DNA from: Streptomyces griseoflavus
Lineage (GTDB): Bacteria > Actinomycetota > Actinomycetes > Streptomycetales > Streptomycetaceae
DNA length: 64,000 bases
NCBI RefSeq assembly: GCF_014649995.1
Contig: NZ_BMUC01000004.1
Span: forward strand, 376,425-440,424
Reading direction: 5' to 3'
Below are positions 53,591-62,212 of this stretch, piece by piece (the stretch's first letter is position 1; each line of letters opens with the position of its first letter). The notes under the pieces are model-generated. The model saw nothing but the letters and a program-made list of their open reading frames with translations. It searched no databases and had not been told where the DNA came from. A program made the translations under genes and the position numbers.

Positions 53591-53620
53591 CCCGGGTGCC
53601 GGCTGAAACCGGCGCCCGGG
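53591..53620. terminator. Terminator after the STAND gene
   Basis: CCCGGGTGCCGG pairs with CCGGCGCCCGGG (one G-U) around CTGAAA, starting 3 bp after the stop at 53588 and 40 bp before the convergent stop at 53660. Confidence 0.82.
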
Positions 53621-53659
53621 TGCCTCACCTCACACCGCCCGGCGGTCGGGGGTCTGCGG

Positions 53660-53890
53660 TCAGGCCCGCTTCGCCGCTCCCTTGTCCGCGGCGGAGCCCT
53701 CCGCCTCGTCGGACTCCGCGAAGTTCACCCGCCCCATGTGCCGGGTCATGGACTTCATCAGGACCCACACCGCGAGAGCCATCACCGCGAACACGATGAA
53801 CCCCAGAACACCGGGGGTCACCTTGTCCTCGTCGAGCTCCTTGGCGAGGGGCACGAGGTGGGTCATTGCCAGGCTTGCGCTTGCGCTCAT
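53660..53890 (-). CDS. Small single-pass membrane protein downstream of mca
   Basis: 76 aa from ATG 53890, one base after the mca stop (ATG 53899 overlaps mca and is an alternative). It has a short acidic N-terminus (LAKELDEDKVTPG), one membrane helix (VLGFIVFAVMALAVWVLM), a basic patch (KSMTRHMGR) and an acidic tail. It is probably co-transcribed with mca. Function unknown. Confidence 0.85.
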   Translation of the reverse strand: MSASASLAMTHLVPLAKELDEDKVTPGVLGFIVFAVMALAVWVLMKSMTRHMGRVNFAESDEAEGSAADKGAAKRA

Positions 53891-53891
53891 G

Positions 53892-54773
53892 TCAGACATT
53901 GTCCCGGATGCCCGCGAAGAGGTCGTCCTCGGGGAGGGATGTATCGACGAGCGACTTCGCCAGCTCGTACTCCTCCGTCGGCCAGACCTCCCTCTGGAGC
54001 TCCAGCGGCACCCGGAACCATCCCCCGTCGGGATCGATCTGCGTGGCGTGCGCGATCAGCGCCTTGTCGCGGATCTCGAAGAAGTCGCCGCACGGCACGT
54101 GCGTGGTCAGCGTGCGCTCCTTGCGCTCGAACTCGCTCCAGCGCTTGAGCCAGTCCCCGTACGGCGACTCCAGGCCCCGGTCCAGCATCGCCTGGTGCAG
54201 CGCCTCGGTGCGGGGACGGTTGAAGCCCTGGTTGTAGTACACCTTGACCGGCTGGTACGCCGGGCCGAACTCGTCCTCCGGGTACTTCGCGGTGTCCGCC
54301 GCGCCCTCGAAGGCCACCATCGTGATCTTGTGGGTCATGATGTGGTCGGGGTGCGGATAGCCGCCGTTCTCGTCGTAGGTGGTGATCACCTGGGGACGGA
54401 AGGAACGGATCCGGCGCACCAGCTCGCCGGCCGCCTTGTCGACGTCCTCCAGGGCGAAGCAGCCCTCCGGCAGCGGCGGCAGCGGGTCGCCCTCGGGCAG
54501 CCCGGAGTCGACGAAGCCGAGCCACTCCTGCTTCACGCCGAGGATCTCGCGGGCCTCGTCCATCTCCTTCCGGCGCACCTCGTGGATGTTCTCCTCGATG
54601 TACGCGTCCCCCTGCAGTTTCGGGTTGAGGATGGAGCCGCGCTCCCCGCCCGTGCAGGTCACGACCAGCACGTCCACCCCCTCGGACACGTACTTCGCCA
54701 TGGTGGCCGCGCCCTTGCTCGACTCGTCGTCGGGGTGGGCGTGCACGGCCATCAGTCGCAGCTGGTCAGTCAA
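53892..54773 (-). CDS. mca: Mycothiol S-conjugate amidase
   Basis: 293 aa from TTG 54773, with GAGG about 10 nt upstream. LmbE/PIG-L family: the zinc site is AVHAHPDDES (His, Asp) and GGYPHPDHIMTH (His), and the conserved TGGERGSILNP is present. The length and the SFRPQVITTYDENGGYPHPDH segment fit Mca rather than MshB. It cleaves the amide of mycothiol S-conjugates, releasing mercapturic acids for export, a detoxification route of actinobacteria. Followed by a small membrane protein. Confidence 0.96.
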   Translation of the reverse strand: MTDQLRLMAVHAHPDDESSKGAATMAKYVSEGVDVLVVTCTGGERGSILNPKLQGDAYIEENIHEVRRKEMDEAREILGVKQEWLGFVDSGLPEGDPLPPLPEGCFALEDVDKAAGELVRRIRSFRPQVITTYDENGGYPHPDHIMTHKITMVAFEGAADTAKYPEDEFGPAYQPVKVYYNQGFNRPRTEALHQAMLDRGLESPYGDWLKRWSEFERKERTLTTHVPCGDFFEIRDKALIAHATQIDPDGGWFRVPLELQREVWPTEEYELAKSLVDTSLPEDDLFAGIRDNV

Positions 54774-54921
54774 GACTCAATCCTCAAGTCGTTGGGCGCC
54801 CTGTGTGCGGCGGCGCAGTCGCAGGCTTCTATAGTGACCGAATCGGGGGACGAATAATTCCGGGGTTCCGCTCCGGGACCCGCCACGGGGACACCGGCCC
54901 CATCCTGCCGAGGAGACGATC

Positions 54922-55320
54922 ATGAGTACGTCGAGTACGCGGCTGCCCGAGGGCCGCTACGGCCGCTCCTCGGACGAGCGTGCCGACCGCACCCTCAAGG
55001 TCGTCGGCGCCGTGCTGGGGGCGCTGCTGCTCGCGCTGATCGGCTGGTTCGGCTACCACTACGTGGCCAAGAACGAGATCAGCGGCAACCTGATCGGCTT
55101 CGAGATCTCCGACGAGTCGGTCCAGGTGCACCTGGAGGTGCACAAGGACGCGGGGGTGGCGGGCTACTGCACGGTGCGCTCCCAGGCGGAGGACGGCGCC
55201 GAGGTGGGCCGCGCCGACTTCCGGTTCGCCGAGGACGCCACGCGCCTCGACGAGGTCGTCACGCTGCGCACGACCTCCAGGGCCACCAGTGCCGAGCTGG
55301 TCGGGTGCCACGCGGAGTGA
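54922..55320 (+). CDS. DUF4307 membrane protein
   Basis: 132 aa with GAGGAG upstream. A polar N-terminus with a basic stretch precedes one membrane helix (VVGAVLGALLLALIGWFGYHYV). An outside domain of about 75 residues then ends in paired Cys (GYCTVRS, LVGCHAE). This is the DUF4307 layout, almost always next to mca in actinobacteria, as here (divergent). Function unknown. Confidence 0.92.
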   Translation: MSTSSTRLPEGRYGRSSDERADRTLKVVGAVLGALLLALIGWFGYHYVAKNEISGNLIGFEISDESVQVHLEVHKDAGVAGYCTVRSQAEDGAEVGRADFRFAEDATRLDEVVTLRTTSRATSAELVGCHAE

Positions 55321-55488
55321 TGGGGCGGGGAATACCTGGCCGCTGACCTGCGCTGTCATGAGTCCGGCGGCTTATGTCCTCCCCCTTCGGGCCGTGAATT
55401 GTTAGGCTCGTGGTTTCGCCCATCCCTGGAGGACCATCCTTCTGGATAGGGCGTTGCTTTGTATTTCCCAGTCCTACGAGGAGCACCT

Positions 55489-55986
55489 GTGACCCAGACC
55501 AGCGAGAACGTCACCTGGCTGACCCAGGAGGCGTACAACAAGCTCAAGGAAGAGCTTGCATACCTTACTGGTCCCGCGCGCACGGAGATCGCCGCCAAGA
55601 TCGCCGCCGCGCGCGAGGAGGGCGACCTGCGGGAGAACGGCGGGTACCACGCGGCCAAGGAGGAGCAGGGCAAGCAGGAGCTCCGCGTGCGCCAGCTGAC
55701 CCAGCTCCTCGAGAACGCCAAGGTCGGCGAGGCCCCGGCGGCCGACGGCGCCGTGGCCCCCGGCATGGTCGTGACGATCGCCTTCGACGGCGACGAGGAC
55801 GACACGCTGACGTTCCTGCTCGCCTCCCGCGAGTACGCGAGCTCCGACATCGAGACGTACTCCCCGCAGTCCCCGCTCGGCTCCGGCGTGATGGGACACA
55901 AGGTCGGTGAGGACGCCGAGTACGAGCTGCCGAACGGCAAGACGGCCTCGGTGAAGATCCTCAAGGCCGAGCCGTACAACGGCTGA
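55489..55986 (+). CDS. greA: Transcription elongation factor GreA
   Basis: 165 aa from GTG 55489 with GAGGAG upstream. The N-terminal coiled coil has acidic tip residues in REEGDLRENGGYHAAKEEQ; the C-terminal FKBP-like domain includes SPQSPLGSGVMGHKVGED. It rescues backtracked RNA polymerase by stimulating transcript cleavage. A possible promoter box TAGGCT at 55403-55408 gives a leader of about 75 nt. Ends at a strong hairpin. Confidence 0.96.
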   Translation: MTQTSENVTWLTQEAYNKLKEELAYLTGPARTEIAAKIAAAREEGDLRENGGYHAAKEEQGKQELRVRQLTQLLENAKVGEAPAADGAVAPGMVVTIAFDGDEDDTLTFLLASREYASSDIETYSPQSPLGSGVMGHKVGEDAEYELPNGKTASVKILKAEPYNG

Positions 55987-56000
55987 CCGGTCCCCGACGG

Positions 56001-56030
56001 GCCCCCGGCACCCCTGAGGGTGCCGGGGGC
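56001..56030. terminator. greA terminator
   Basis: A perfect 13-bp stem, GCCCCCGGCACCC with its complement, around CTGA, 15 bp after the greA stop and 5 bp before the convergent permease stop. Confidence 0.92.
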
Positions 56031-56034
56031 TTCG

Positions 56035-56880
56035 TCATGCGGCGGCCGAGCGGTACTTGCGCACGGCCAGGGTGCGGAACACCACGATGATCAGGACCGA
56101 GTAGAGCAGTGAGGCCCACACCGGGTGCTGCATGGGCCAGGCGTCCGACGTGGAGACCCCCGGGTTGCCGAAGAGCTCGCGGCATGCCTGGACGGTCGCG
56201 CTGAACGGGTTCCAGTCGGCGATGTGGCGCAGCCAGGGGGTCATGTTGCTGGAGTCCACGAACGCGTTCGACACGAAGGTGACCGGGAAGAGCCAGACCA
56301 GTCCGCCGGAGGTCGCCGCCTCCGGCGTGCGCACGGACAGGCCGATGACCGCGCCGATCCAGGTGAACGCGTACCCGGTCAGGAGCAGCAGCCCGAACGC
56401 GCCGATCACCTCGCCGGCGCTGGTGTGGGTGCGCCAGCCGACCAGGAGGGCGACCACGGCGAGCACGAGCAGGGTGAGCGCCGTCTGCACCAGGTCGGCG
56501 AGGGTGCGGCCGGTGAGCACCGCGCCGCGTGCCATGGGCAGCGAGCGGAAGCGGTCGACGAGGCCCTTGTGCATGTCCTCGGCGATGCCCGCCCCGGCTC
56601 CGGCGGTGGCGAAGGTGACGGTCTGGGCGAAGATGCCGGCCATCAGGAACTCGCGGTAGACCTGAGGGCTGGTGCTGCCGCCGATGTCCATGGAGCCGCC
56701 GAACACGTACGAGAACAGCACCACGAACATGATCGGCTGGATCAGTCCGAAGATGACCACTTCGGGGATCCGGACCATGCGGATCAGATTGCGCTTGGCG
56801 ACGACCAGGGAGTCCCGGATCGACCGGCCGATGCGGTTGCCGGCCGGCGTGCGCCGCACGGCGTCGGTGACGGCACTCAT
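56035..56880 (-). CDS. ABC-2 type permease, DrrB-like
   Basis: 281 aa with six hydrophobic helices. Features include a cytoplasmic N-terminus, VVIFGLIQPIMFVVLFSYVFGG, the EDMHKGLVDRFRSLPMAR loop typical of DrrB, and GLVWLFPVTFVSNAFVDSSNMTPWL. It is coupled to the ATPase by an ATGA overlap. Together they likely export a hydrophobic compound, as in daunorubicin-type exporters; the substrate is unknown. Confidence 0.93.
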   Translation of the reverse strand: MSAVTDAVRRTPAGNRIGRSIRDSLVVAKRNLIRMVRIPEVVIFGLIQPIMFVVLFSYVFGGSMDIGGSTSPQVYREFLMAGIFAQTVTFATAGAGAGIAEDMHKGLVDRFRSLPMARGAVLTGRTLADLVQTALTLLVLAVVALLVGWRTHTSAGEVIGAFGLLLLTGYAFTWIGAVIGLSVRTPEAATSGGLVWLFPVTFVSNAFVDSSNMTPWLRHIADWNPFSATVQACRELFGNPGVSTSDAWPMQHPVWASLLYSVLIIVVFRTLAVRKYRSAAA

Positions 56881-57929
56881 TTCACGGCCTCCTTGCCGGG
56901 GCGCCGGCCCCTGTCCTGTCCCTCGGCGGTCCGCTTGCCGTCGTCGCCCTCGTCGCCGGCGTCCTCGCGCCCTGCTTCGGCGACATGTCCGGTGAGGGAG
57001 AGGAAGACGTCGTCGAGGGTGGGGCGGCGCAGGCCGATGTCGTCGATCTCGATGCCGTCGGCGTCGAGCTCGCGGATGATCTCGGCGAGAAGCTTCGCCC
57101 CGCCGGAGACCGGTGTGGTGATCTTGCGCATGTGGTCCTCGACGGCGGTGTCGCCCTTGCCGGGTCCGCGCAGGCTGAACTTGTCGAGGAGGGCGGAGGC
57201 GGCCGCGATGTGCTCGCGGTCGTGCACCACGACCTCGACGCGCTCGCCGCCGGTGCGGGCCTTGAGCTGGTCGGAGGTGCCCTGGGCGATGACCCGGCCC
57301 TGGTCGACGACCGCGATGTCGTGCGCGAGGTGGTCGGCCTCCTCCAGGTACTGGGTGGTGAGCAGCAGCGTCGTGCCACCGGAGACGAGCTGTTTGATCA
57401 CCTCCCACAACTGCTGGCGGTTGCGCGGGTCGAGGCCGGTGGTCGGCTCGTCCATGAACATCACCGGCGGTGACACGACCAGGGCCGCCGCGAGGTCGAG
57501 CCGGCGGCGCATGCCACCGGAGTACGTCTTGGCGATGCGGTCGGCGGCGTCGGCGAGGTGGAACTGCTCCAGCAGCTCGTCCGCGCGGACCTTCGCCGCC
57601 TTCGCCCTCATCTGGTAGAGCTGTCCGACCATCTGCAGGTTCTCGCGGCCGGTCAGATACTCGTCGACGGCGGCGAACTGGCCGGACAGGCCGATGGAGC
57701 GGCGCACCGCGTCGGGCTGCTTGAGCACGTCGAGGCCGGCGACGACGGCCTTGCCCCTGTCGGGCCGCAGCAGGGTGGTGAGACAGCGGACGGTGGTGGT
57801 CTTGCCCGCGCCGTTGGGCCCGAGCAGGCCGAGGACGGTTCCCTCGGGGACCTCGAGGTCGACGCCGTCCAGTGCCTTGACCTTCCCGAAGGACTTCACC
57901 AGTCCCTCGGCGTAGATGGCGCCTGGCAT
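56877..57929 (-). CDS. ABC transporter ATPase, DrrA-like
   Basis: 350 aa from ATG 57929 with GGAG 7 nt upstream. Walker A is GLLGPNGAGKTTT, the ABC signature YSGGMRRRLDLA, Walker B PPVMFMDEPTTGLD and the switch His in LLLTTQYLEEADHLAHD. The C-terminal extension (about 230-320, LRRPTLDDVFLSLTG) is typical of DrrA. A charged tail follows. Forms an exporter with the DrrB-like permease. Confidence 0.95.
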   Translation of the reverse strand: MPGAIYAEGLVKSFGKVKALDGVDLEVPEGTVLGLLGPNGAGKTTTVRCLTTLLRPDRGKAVVAGLDVLKQPDAVRRSIGLSGQFAAVDEYLTGRENLQMVGQLYQMRAKAAKVRADELLEQFHLADAADRIAKTYSGGMRRRLDLAAALVVSPPVMFMDEPTTGLDPRNRQQLWEVIKQLVSGGTTLLLTTQYLEEADHLAHDIAVVDQGRVIAQGTSDQLKARTGGERVEVVVHDREHIAAASALLDKFSLRGPGKGDTAVEDHMRKITTPVSGGAKLLAEIIRELDADGIEIDDIGLRRPTLDDVFLSLTGHVAEAGREDAGDEGDDGKRTAEGQDRGRRPGKEAVK

Positions 57930-58055
57930 ATGAGTCTCCACGTCGTCGTGATTCTTCGGAAAGCCTGGGTTCGCGCGCTGTGGTGTGCAGTCGGTTCACC
58001 GCCCGGCACGGCGGCGGGACACGAAGGTCCGTGCAGTGGCGTGGGACACACCATA

Positions 58056-58071
58056 ACGCGATGTATCGTGT
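58056..58071. promoter_or_regulatory. Palindromic operator upstream of the DrrAB-type operon
   Basis: ACGCGAT gt ATCGTGT has 6 of 7 matching pairs and lies 127 bp upstream of the ATPase start. It overlaps AT-rich hexamers (TATCGT, TTATGG). PadR- or TetR-type control is common for such exporters, but no regulator gene is adjacent. Confidence 0.5.
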
Positions 58072-58113
58072 CTTTCCATGGGCTTACCCGAACGAGTGAC
58101 ACCGCCGCCGGTG

Positions 58114-59343
58114 TCAGTCCATGACGGTGTAGCCCGCCTCGCGCAGCGCGTGTTCGACCTCGGCGCAGTGCGCGGGGCCCTTGGTCTCCAGATGCAGCTC
58201 GACCTCCGCCTCCGTGAGCCCGAGCCGCGGATCGGTCCGTACGTGACTCACATCGAGAACATTGGCATCCACCACTGACAACGCCCCGAGCAGCGAGGCC
58301 AGGGCGCCCGGCCGGTCCGTCAGGCGCAGCCGGACGGCCAGGTAGCGGCCCTGCGCCGCCATGCCGTGCCGCAGCACCCGCTCCATCAGCACCGGGTCCA
58401 CGTTCCCCCCGGACAGCACCGCGACGACCGGCCCCTCGAAGGCACCGGGACGGCTCATCAGCGCGGCGACCGGGCTCGCCCCCGCCGGTTCGACCACCAG
58501 CTTGGCGCGCTCCAGGCAGAGCAGCAGCGCGGCCGACAGCTCGTCCTCGGTGACCGTGCACACCTCGTCGAGCAGCTCGCCGACGATCCCGAACGGCACG
58601 TCACCGGGCCGCCCCACCTTGATGCCGTCGGCCATCGTCGCCGGGTCGCGCACCGACACCGGACGCCCGGCGGCGAGCGAGGGCGGGTACGCCGCGGCGC
58701 CCGCCGCCTGCACACCGACGATCCGCACGTCGGGCCGCAGCGCCTTCACCGCGACCGCGATCCCGGCGGCCAGCCCGCCCCCGCCGACGCCCACGACGAC
58801 GGTGCGCACCTCCGGGCACTGCTCCAGGATCTCCAGGCCCACCGTGCCCTGGCCCGCGATGACGTCCGGGTGGTCGAAGGGGTGGATGAACACCGCCCCC
58901 GTCTCCCGCGCGTACCGCGTCGCGGCGGCCAGCGACTCGTCCACCACCTGCCCGTGCAGCCGCACCTCGGCGCCGTACTCGCGGGTCGCGCTGATCTTCG
59001 GCAGCGGTGCCCCCTTCGGCATGAACACCGTGGAACGCACCCCGAGCAGCGACGACGCCAGCGCGACCCCCTGCGCGTGGTTGCCGGCGCTCGCCGCGAC
59101 CACCCCCGCGGCCCGCTCCTCCGGCAGCAGCCCGGCGATCCGGACGTACGCGCCGCGCAGTTTGAAGGAGCCCGTGCGCTGGAGGTTCTCGCACTTCAGG
59201 TGCACCGGTGCGCCCACCTGCCGGGACAGGTGCCTGCTGCTCTCCATCGCGGTGGTCCGTGCCACGCCCGCGAGCATCTTCCGGGCGCCGCGCACGTCGT
59301 CGAGGGTGACGGTCCGCAGGGAGGGGGCCGTGCTGTGACTCAT
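58114..59343 (-). CDS. ilvA: Threonine dehydratase (threonine ammonia-lyase), ACT-domain form
   Basis: 409 aa from ATG 59343. The PLP Lys is in RTGSFKLRGAYVRI, the phosphate-binding Gly loop is VVGVGGGGLAAGIAV, and ASAGNHAQGVA is present. The C-terminal ~75 residues (RLRLTDRPGALASLLGAL) form one ACT-like domain. This length and single ACT domain match the catabolic or short biosynthetic type. It converts threonine to 2-oxobutyrate, feeding isoleucine synthesis. Confidence 0.95.
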   Translation of the reverse strand: MSHSTAPSLRTVTLDDVRGARKMLAGVARTTAMESSRHLSRQVGAPVHLKCENLQRTGSFKLRGAYVRIAGLLPEERAAGVVAASAGNHAQGVALASSLLGVRSTVFMPKGAPLPKISATREYGAEVRLHGQVVDESLAAATRYARETGAVFIHPFDHPDVIAGQGTVGLEILEQCPEVRTVVVGVGGGGLAAGIAVAVKALRPDVRIVGVQAAGAAAYPPSLAAGRPVSVRDPATMADGIKVGRPGDVPFGIVGELLDEVCTVTEDELSAALLLCLERAKLVVEPAGASPVAALMSRPGAFEGPVVAVLSGGNVDPVLMERVLRHGMAAQGRYLAVRLRLTDRPGALASLLGALSVVDANVLDVSHVRTDPRLGLTEAEVELHLETKGPAHCAEVEHALREAGYTVMD

Positions 59344-59487
59344 GACTCCAGCATCGCAGTCCCCGCACGGTCGCGACCGGTGTGACCGATCCGTGGACCG
59401 CCGCATTGCTCAGCTCCGGTACGGCCCGCCGCCCGGCCGCGTACCCTGTCCCCCAATTAGCAGCCCTTCACGAAGTGAGCTCCGGCC

Positions 59488-60006
59488 ATGCCCACAACAC
59501 CTGAAATGTCGATGGACATGACGACGGACCCGACGACCGTCGGCGACACCGGTCTTCTCGACACGCTGCAGCACGAGGTGGCCCTGTTCGCCCGCCGCGC
59601 CGAACAGACGCGCCTCGGCGGGGTCGGCCAGGTGCGCAACACGATGGACCGCGCCGCGTACCTGCTGCTCAACCGCCTCGACAAGGAAGGCCCGATGGGC
59701 GTCAAGGCGCTCGCCGCGAGCATGGGCATCGACTCCTCGACGGTGACCCGTCAGGTGGCCCCGCTCGTCGACACCGGCCTGGTCAAGCGGACCTCCCACC
59801 CCGAGGACGGGCGCGCGGTCGTGCTGCAGCTGTCCCCGCGCGGGCAGACCCGTCTGGAGGAAGTGCGCTCCTCGCGGCGCCAGTTGATGGCCGAGCTGAC
59901 CGACGACTGGGCGCCGGAGGAACGCGAGGCCTTCTGCCGGCTCCTCACCCGCTTCAACGGCGCCCTGTCCTCGCGGATGTCCGCACCGGAGCGGACGGAC
60001 GCCTGA
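59488..60006 (+). CDS. MarR-family transcriptional regulator
   Basis: 172 aa. The winged HTH is at about residues 65-125: GVKALAASMGIDSSTVTRQVAPLVDTGLVKR then SHPEDGRAVVLQLSPRG. N- and C-terminal helices form the dimer interface. It may start at ATG 59488 or at later in-frame ATGs (59509). It is divergent from ilvA, but its targets are unknown. Confidence 0.92.
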   Translation: MPTTPEMSMDMTTDPTTVGDTGLLDTLQHEVALFARRAEQTRLGGVGQVRNTMDRAAYLLLNRLDKEGPMGVKALAASMGIDSSTVTRQVAPLVDTGLVKRTSHPEDGRAVVLQLSPRGQTRLEEVRSSRRQLMAELTDDWAPEEREAFCRLLTRFNGALSSRMSAPERTDA

Positions 60007-60127
60007 CCCCCGCGGCGGGGCGGACGGAATCCGTGAGCGTCCCGCGTGCGCGCCCCTTGACCGCGGGGCACACCCTGTCCTGATATGAGACAGGGGCCCG
60101 TTCCCCCCAGGGCGACGGGAGGCGCGG

Positions 60128-60631
60128 TTGCGACCACGGCACACGTTGGACGACGCCCGCCGCGCCCGCGAGTTCGAGGCCTACGTCGCGGGCGCCGGCG
60201 GCCGCCTCCTGCACACCGCCACCCTGCTCACCGCGGAGCCGCGCGGCGACAACCCCCGCGCCCGCCGCCTGCTCACCCTGGCCCTGGCCCGGACGTACGC
60301 CTCCTGGGACCGCCTGCACGGCGAGGACCCCTACGACCACACCCGCCAGTACCTGGCGACCCGGTTCGCGCGCGGCGCATGGCACCAGAACGGCGGACTG
60401 CTCCGCTCCCGCTCCCGCCCCGCCGGCCCCCTCGCCGGTCTCACCCCCCAGGAACGCCTGGTCCTGGTGATACGCCTGTACGAGGGCGTCGACGGGGAGC
60501 AGACGGCGGCACTGCTCGGGCTGCCCGTGGAGCGCGTACGGACGGTCTTCAACCGCGCGATGGCGAACGTGCTGCGCCCGGCCCCGCGCCCGGCCCCGCC
60601 CGTGGGCGGCGTCGAGGCGGTGCCGTCATGA
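60128..60631 (+). CDS. Sigma-70-like (ECF-type) factor
   Basis: 167 aa from TTG 60128 with GGGAGG 5-6 nt upstream. The N-terminal half has a weak region-2 pattern (FEAYVAGAGGRLLHTATLLTA, RRLLTLALARTYASWDRL). The C-terminal half is a clear region 4: LTPQERLVLVIRLYEGVDGEQTAALLGLPVERVRTVFNRAMANVL. It resembles the SigE-type family but lacks the usual LAED-VQE core. Followed 30 bp later by a small membrane protein. Confidence 0.78.
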   Translation: MRPRHTLDDARRAREFEAYVAGAGGRLLHTATLLTAEPRGDNPRARRLLTLALARTYASWDRLHGEDPYDHTRQYLATRFARGAWHQNGGLLRSRSRPAGPLAGLTPQERLVLVIRLYEGVDGEQTAALLGLPVERVRTVFNRAMANVLRPAPRPAPPVGGVEAVPS

Positions 60632-60661
60632 CACCGCCCCCGGGACGGAAGGGCGGACGGC

Positions 60662-60910
60662 ATGAGCCGGATCAGCCGTGAGGCGACCGTGCGGCGGATG
60701 CTGGAGCAGTCACCCCCGTCCGTGCCGCCCGACCTGCACGCGGAGGCCGTCCGGCGCGGGTCCCGGATACTGCGGCGCAGGACGCTCGCCCGCCGCGCGA
60801 TGTGGCTGCTGTCGCTGGCGATGACGGTGGCGTTCGTGGTGTGGGCGGTCACGGCACGCCCCTGGGTGGAGCCGCCGTCGGAGACGACCCCACCCCTGAC
60901 GGGCTGGTGA
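60662..60910 (+). CDS. Small single-pass membrane protein, possible sigma regulator
   Basis: 82 aa from ATG 60662 with GGAAGG upstream. A cytoplasmic N-terminus (EATVRRMLEQSPPSVPPDLHAEAVRRGSRILRRR) precedes one membrane helix (MWLLSLAMTVAFVVWAV) and a short Pro-rich outer tail. The arrangement suggests a partner of the sigma-like factor just upstream. No known anti-sigma motif is visible. Confidence 0.75.
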   Translation: MSRISREATVRRMLEQSPPSVPPDLHAEAVRRGSRILRRRTLARRAMWLLSLAMTVAFVVWAVTARPWVEPPSETTPPLTGW

Positions 60911-60922
60911 ACCCGTGCCGCT

Positions 60923-62080
60923 CTAGCGCCCCAGCGCCTGCTGGAGGTCTTCGAGCAGGTCGTCCGCGTTCTCGATGCCCACGGACAGCCGCACCAGGTC
61001 GGCGGGGACCTCGAGCGCGGAACCGGCCACCGACGCGTGCGTCATCCGTCCCGGGTGCTCGATCAGCGACTCGACGCCGCCCAGCGACTCACCGAGGGTG
61101 AACACCTTGGCCCGGTTGCAGACCTCGACGGCCGCTTCCTCGCCGCCCTCCACGCGGAAGGAGATCATGCCGCCGAAGGCCCGCATCTGCTTGGCGGCGA
61201 CCTCGTGACCGGGGTGCTCCGGCAGCCCCGGGTACAGGACGCTCGTCACGCGCGCGTGACGGCCGAGCATGTCGGCGATCTTCGTGGCGTTCTCGCTGTG
61301 CCGGTCCATGCGCACCGACAGCGTCTTGGTGCCGCGCAGCACCAGCCAGGAGTCGAAGGGGCCGGCGACCGCGCCCATCGCGTTCTGGTGGAAGGCCAGT
61401 TCCTCGCCCAGCTCCGCGTCGGCGGCGATCAGGGCACCGCCGACGACGTCCGAGTGGCCGCCCATGTACTTGGTCAGGGAGTGCACGACGACGTCCGCGC
61501 CGAGCGCGAGCGGCTGCTGGAGGTAGGGCGTGGCGAAGGTGTTGTCGACGACGAGCCGCGCGCCCGCGTCCCGGGCCACCTGGGCGACCGCGGCGATGTC
61601 GGTGATGCCGAGCAGCGGGTTGGAGGGGGTCTCCACCCAGATGACCTTCGTCTTCGGCGTGATCGCGGCCCGGACGGCGGCGGGGTCGCTGGTGTCGGCG
61701 ACCGACCACTCCACGCCCCAGCGGGCGACGACCTTGGCGAAGAGGCGGAAGGTGCCGCCGTACGCGTCGTTCGGGATCACCACGTGGTCACCGGGGCTGA
61801 GCAGCGTACGCAGCAGGCAGTCCTCGGCCGCCAGTCCGGACGCGAACGCGAGGCCGCGACGGCCGCCCTCCAGGGCGGCGAGGTTCTCCTCCAGCGCGGT
61901 CCTGGTCGGATTGGCGCTGCGGCTGTACTCGTAGCCGCCGCGCAGGCCCCCGACGCCGTCCTGCTTGTAGGTGGACACCTGATAGATCGGCGGGACGACC
62001 GCGCCCGTCAGGGGATCGGCGGTGTTGCCCGCGTGAATCGCGAGCGTCTCGAAGTGCTGACTGATGTGCCTGTCGCTCAT
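60923..62080 (-). CDS. metB: Cystathionine gamma-synthase / PLP trans-sulfuration enzyme
   Basis: 385 aa from ATG 62080. The Cys/Met metabolism PLP fold shows YEYSRSANPTRTALEENLAALE, DNTFATPYLQQPLALGADVVVHSLTKYMGGHSDVVGG with the PLP Lys in SLTKYMGGH, and SLGGVESLIEHPGRMTH. It joins O-succinyl- or O-acetylhomoserine with cysteine to give cystathionine, or acts as the reverse lyase; the sequence alone does not separate these. It is a single gene. Confidence 0.93.
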   Translation of the reverse strand: MSDRHISQHFETLAIHAGNTADPLTGAVVPPIYQVSTYKQDGVGGLRGGYEYSRSANPTRTALEENLAALEGGRRGLAFASGLAAEDCLLRTLLSPGDHVVIPNDAYGGTFRLFAKVVARWGVEWSVADTSDPAAVRAAITPKTKVIWVETPSNPLLGITDIAAVAQVARDAGARLVVDNTFATPYLQQPLALGADVVVHSLTKYMGGHSDVVGGALIAADAELGEELAFHQNAMGAVAGPFDSWLVLRGTKTLSVRMDRHSENATKIADMLGRHARVTSVLYPGLPEHPGHEVAAKQMRAFGGMISFRVEGGEEAAVEVCNRAKVFTLGESLGGVESLIEHPGRMTHASVAGSALEVPADLVRLSVGIENADDLLEDLQQALGR

Positions 62081-62212
62081 GGGCACCGAGGGTAGTGCGC
62101 CCCCGGCACGGATGGCGGACGCGGAGCCGTCCCCGGGGCGGGAGCGGAGAGTTTTCCACAGGGCGGGGCTCCGGGTTGGCCACGGGGCGGCGCGGTCTGG
62201 TTCGCTGGTGGC

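Noticed and set aside
62150-62162. TTTTCCACA, similar to a DnaA box (also near 7778)
   Set aside because: Single isolated copies far apart with no cluster; no evidence for an origin.
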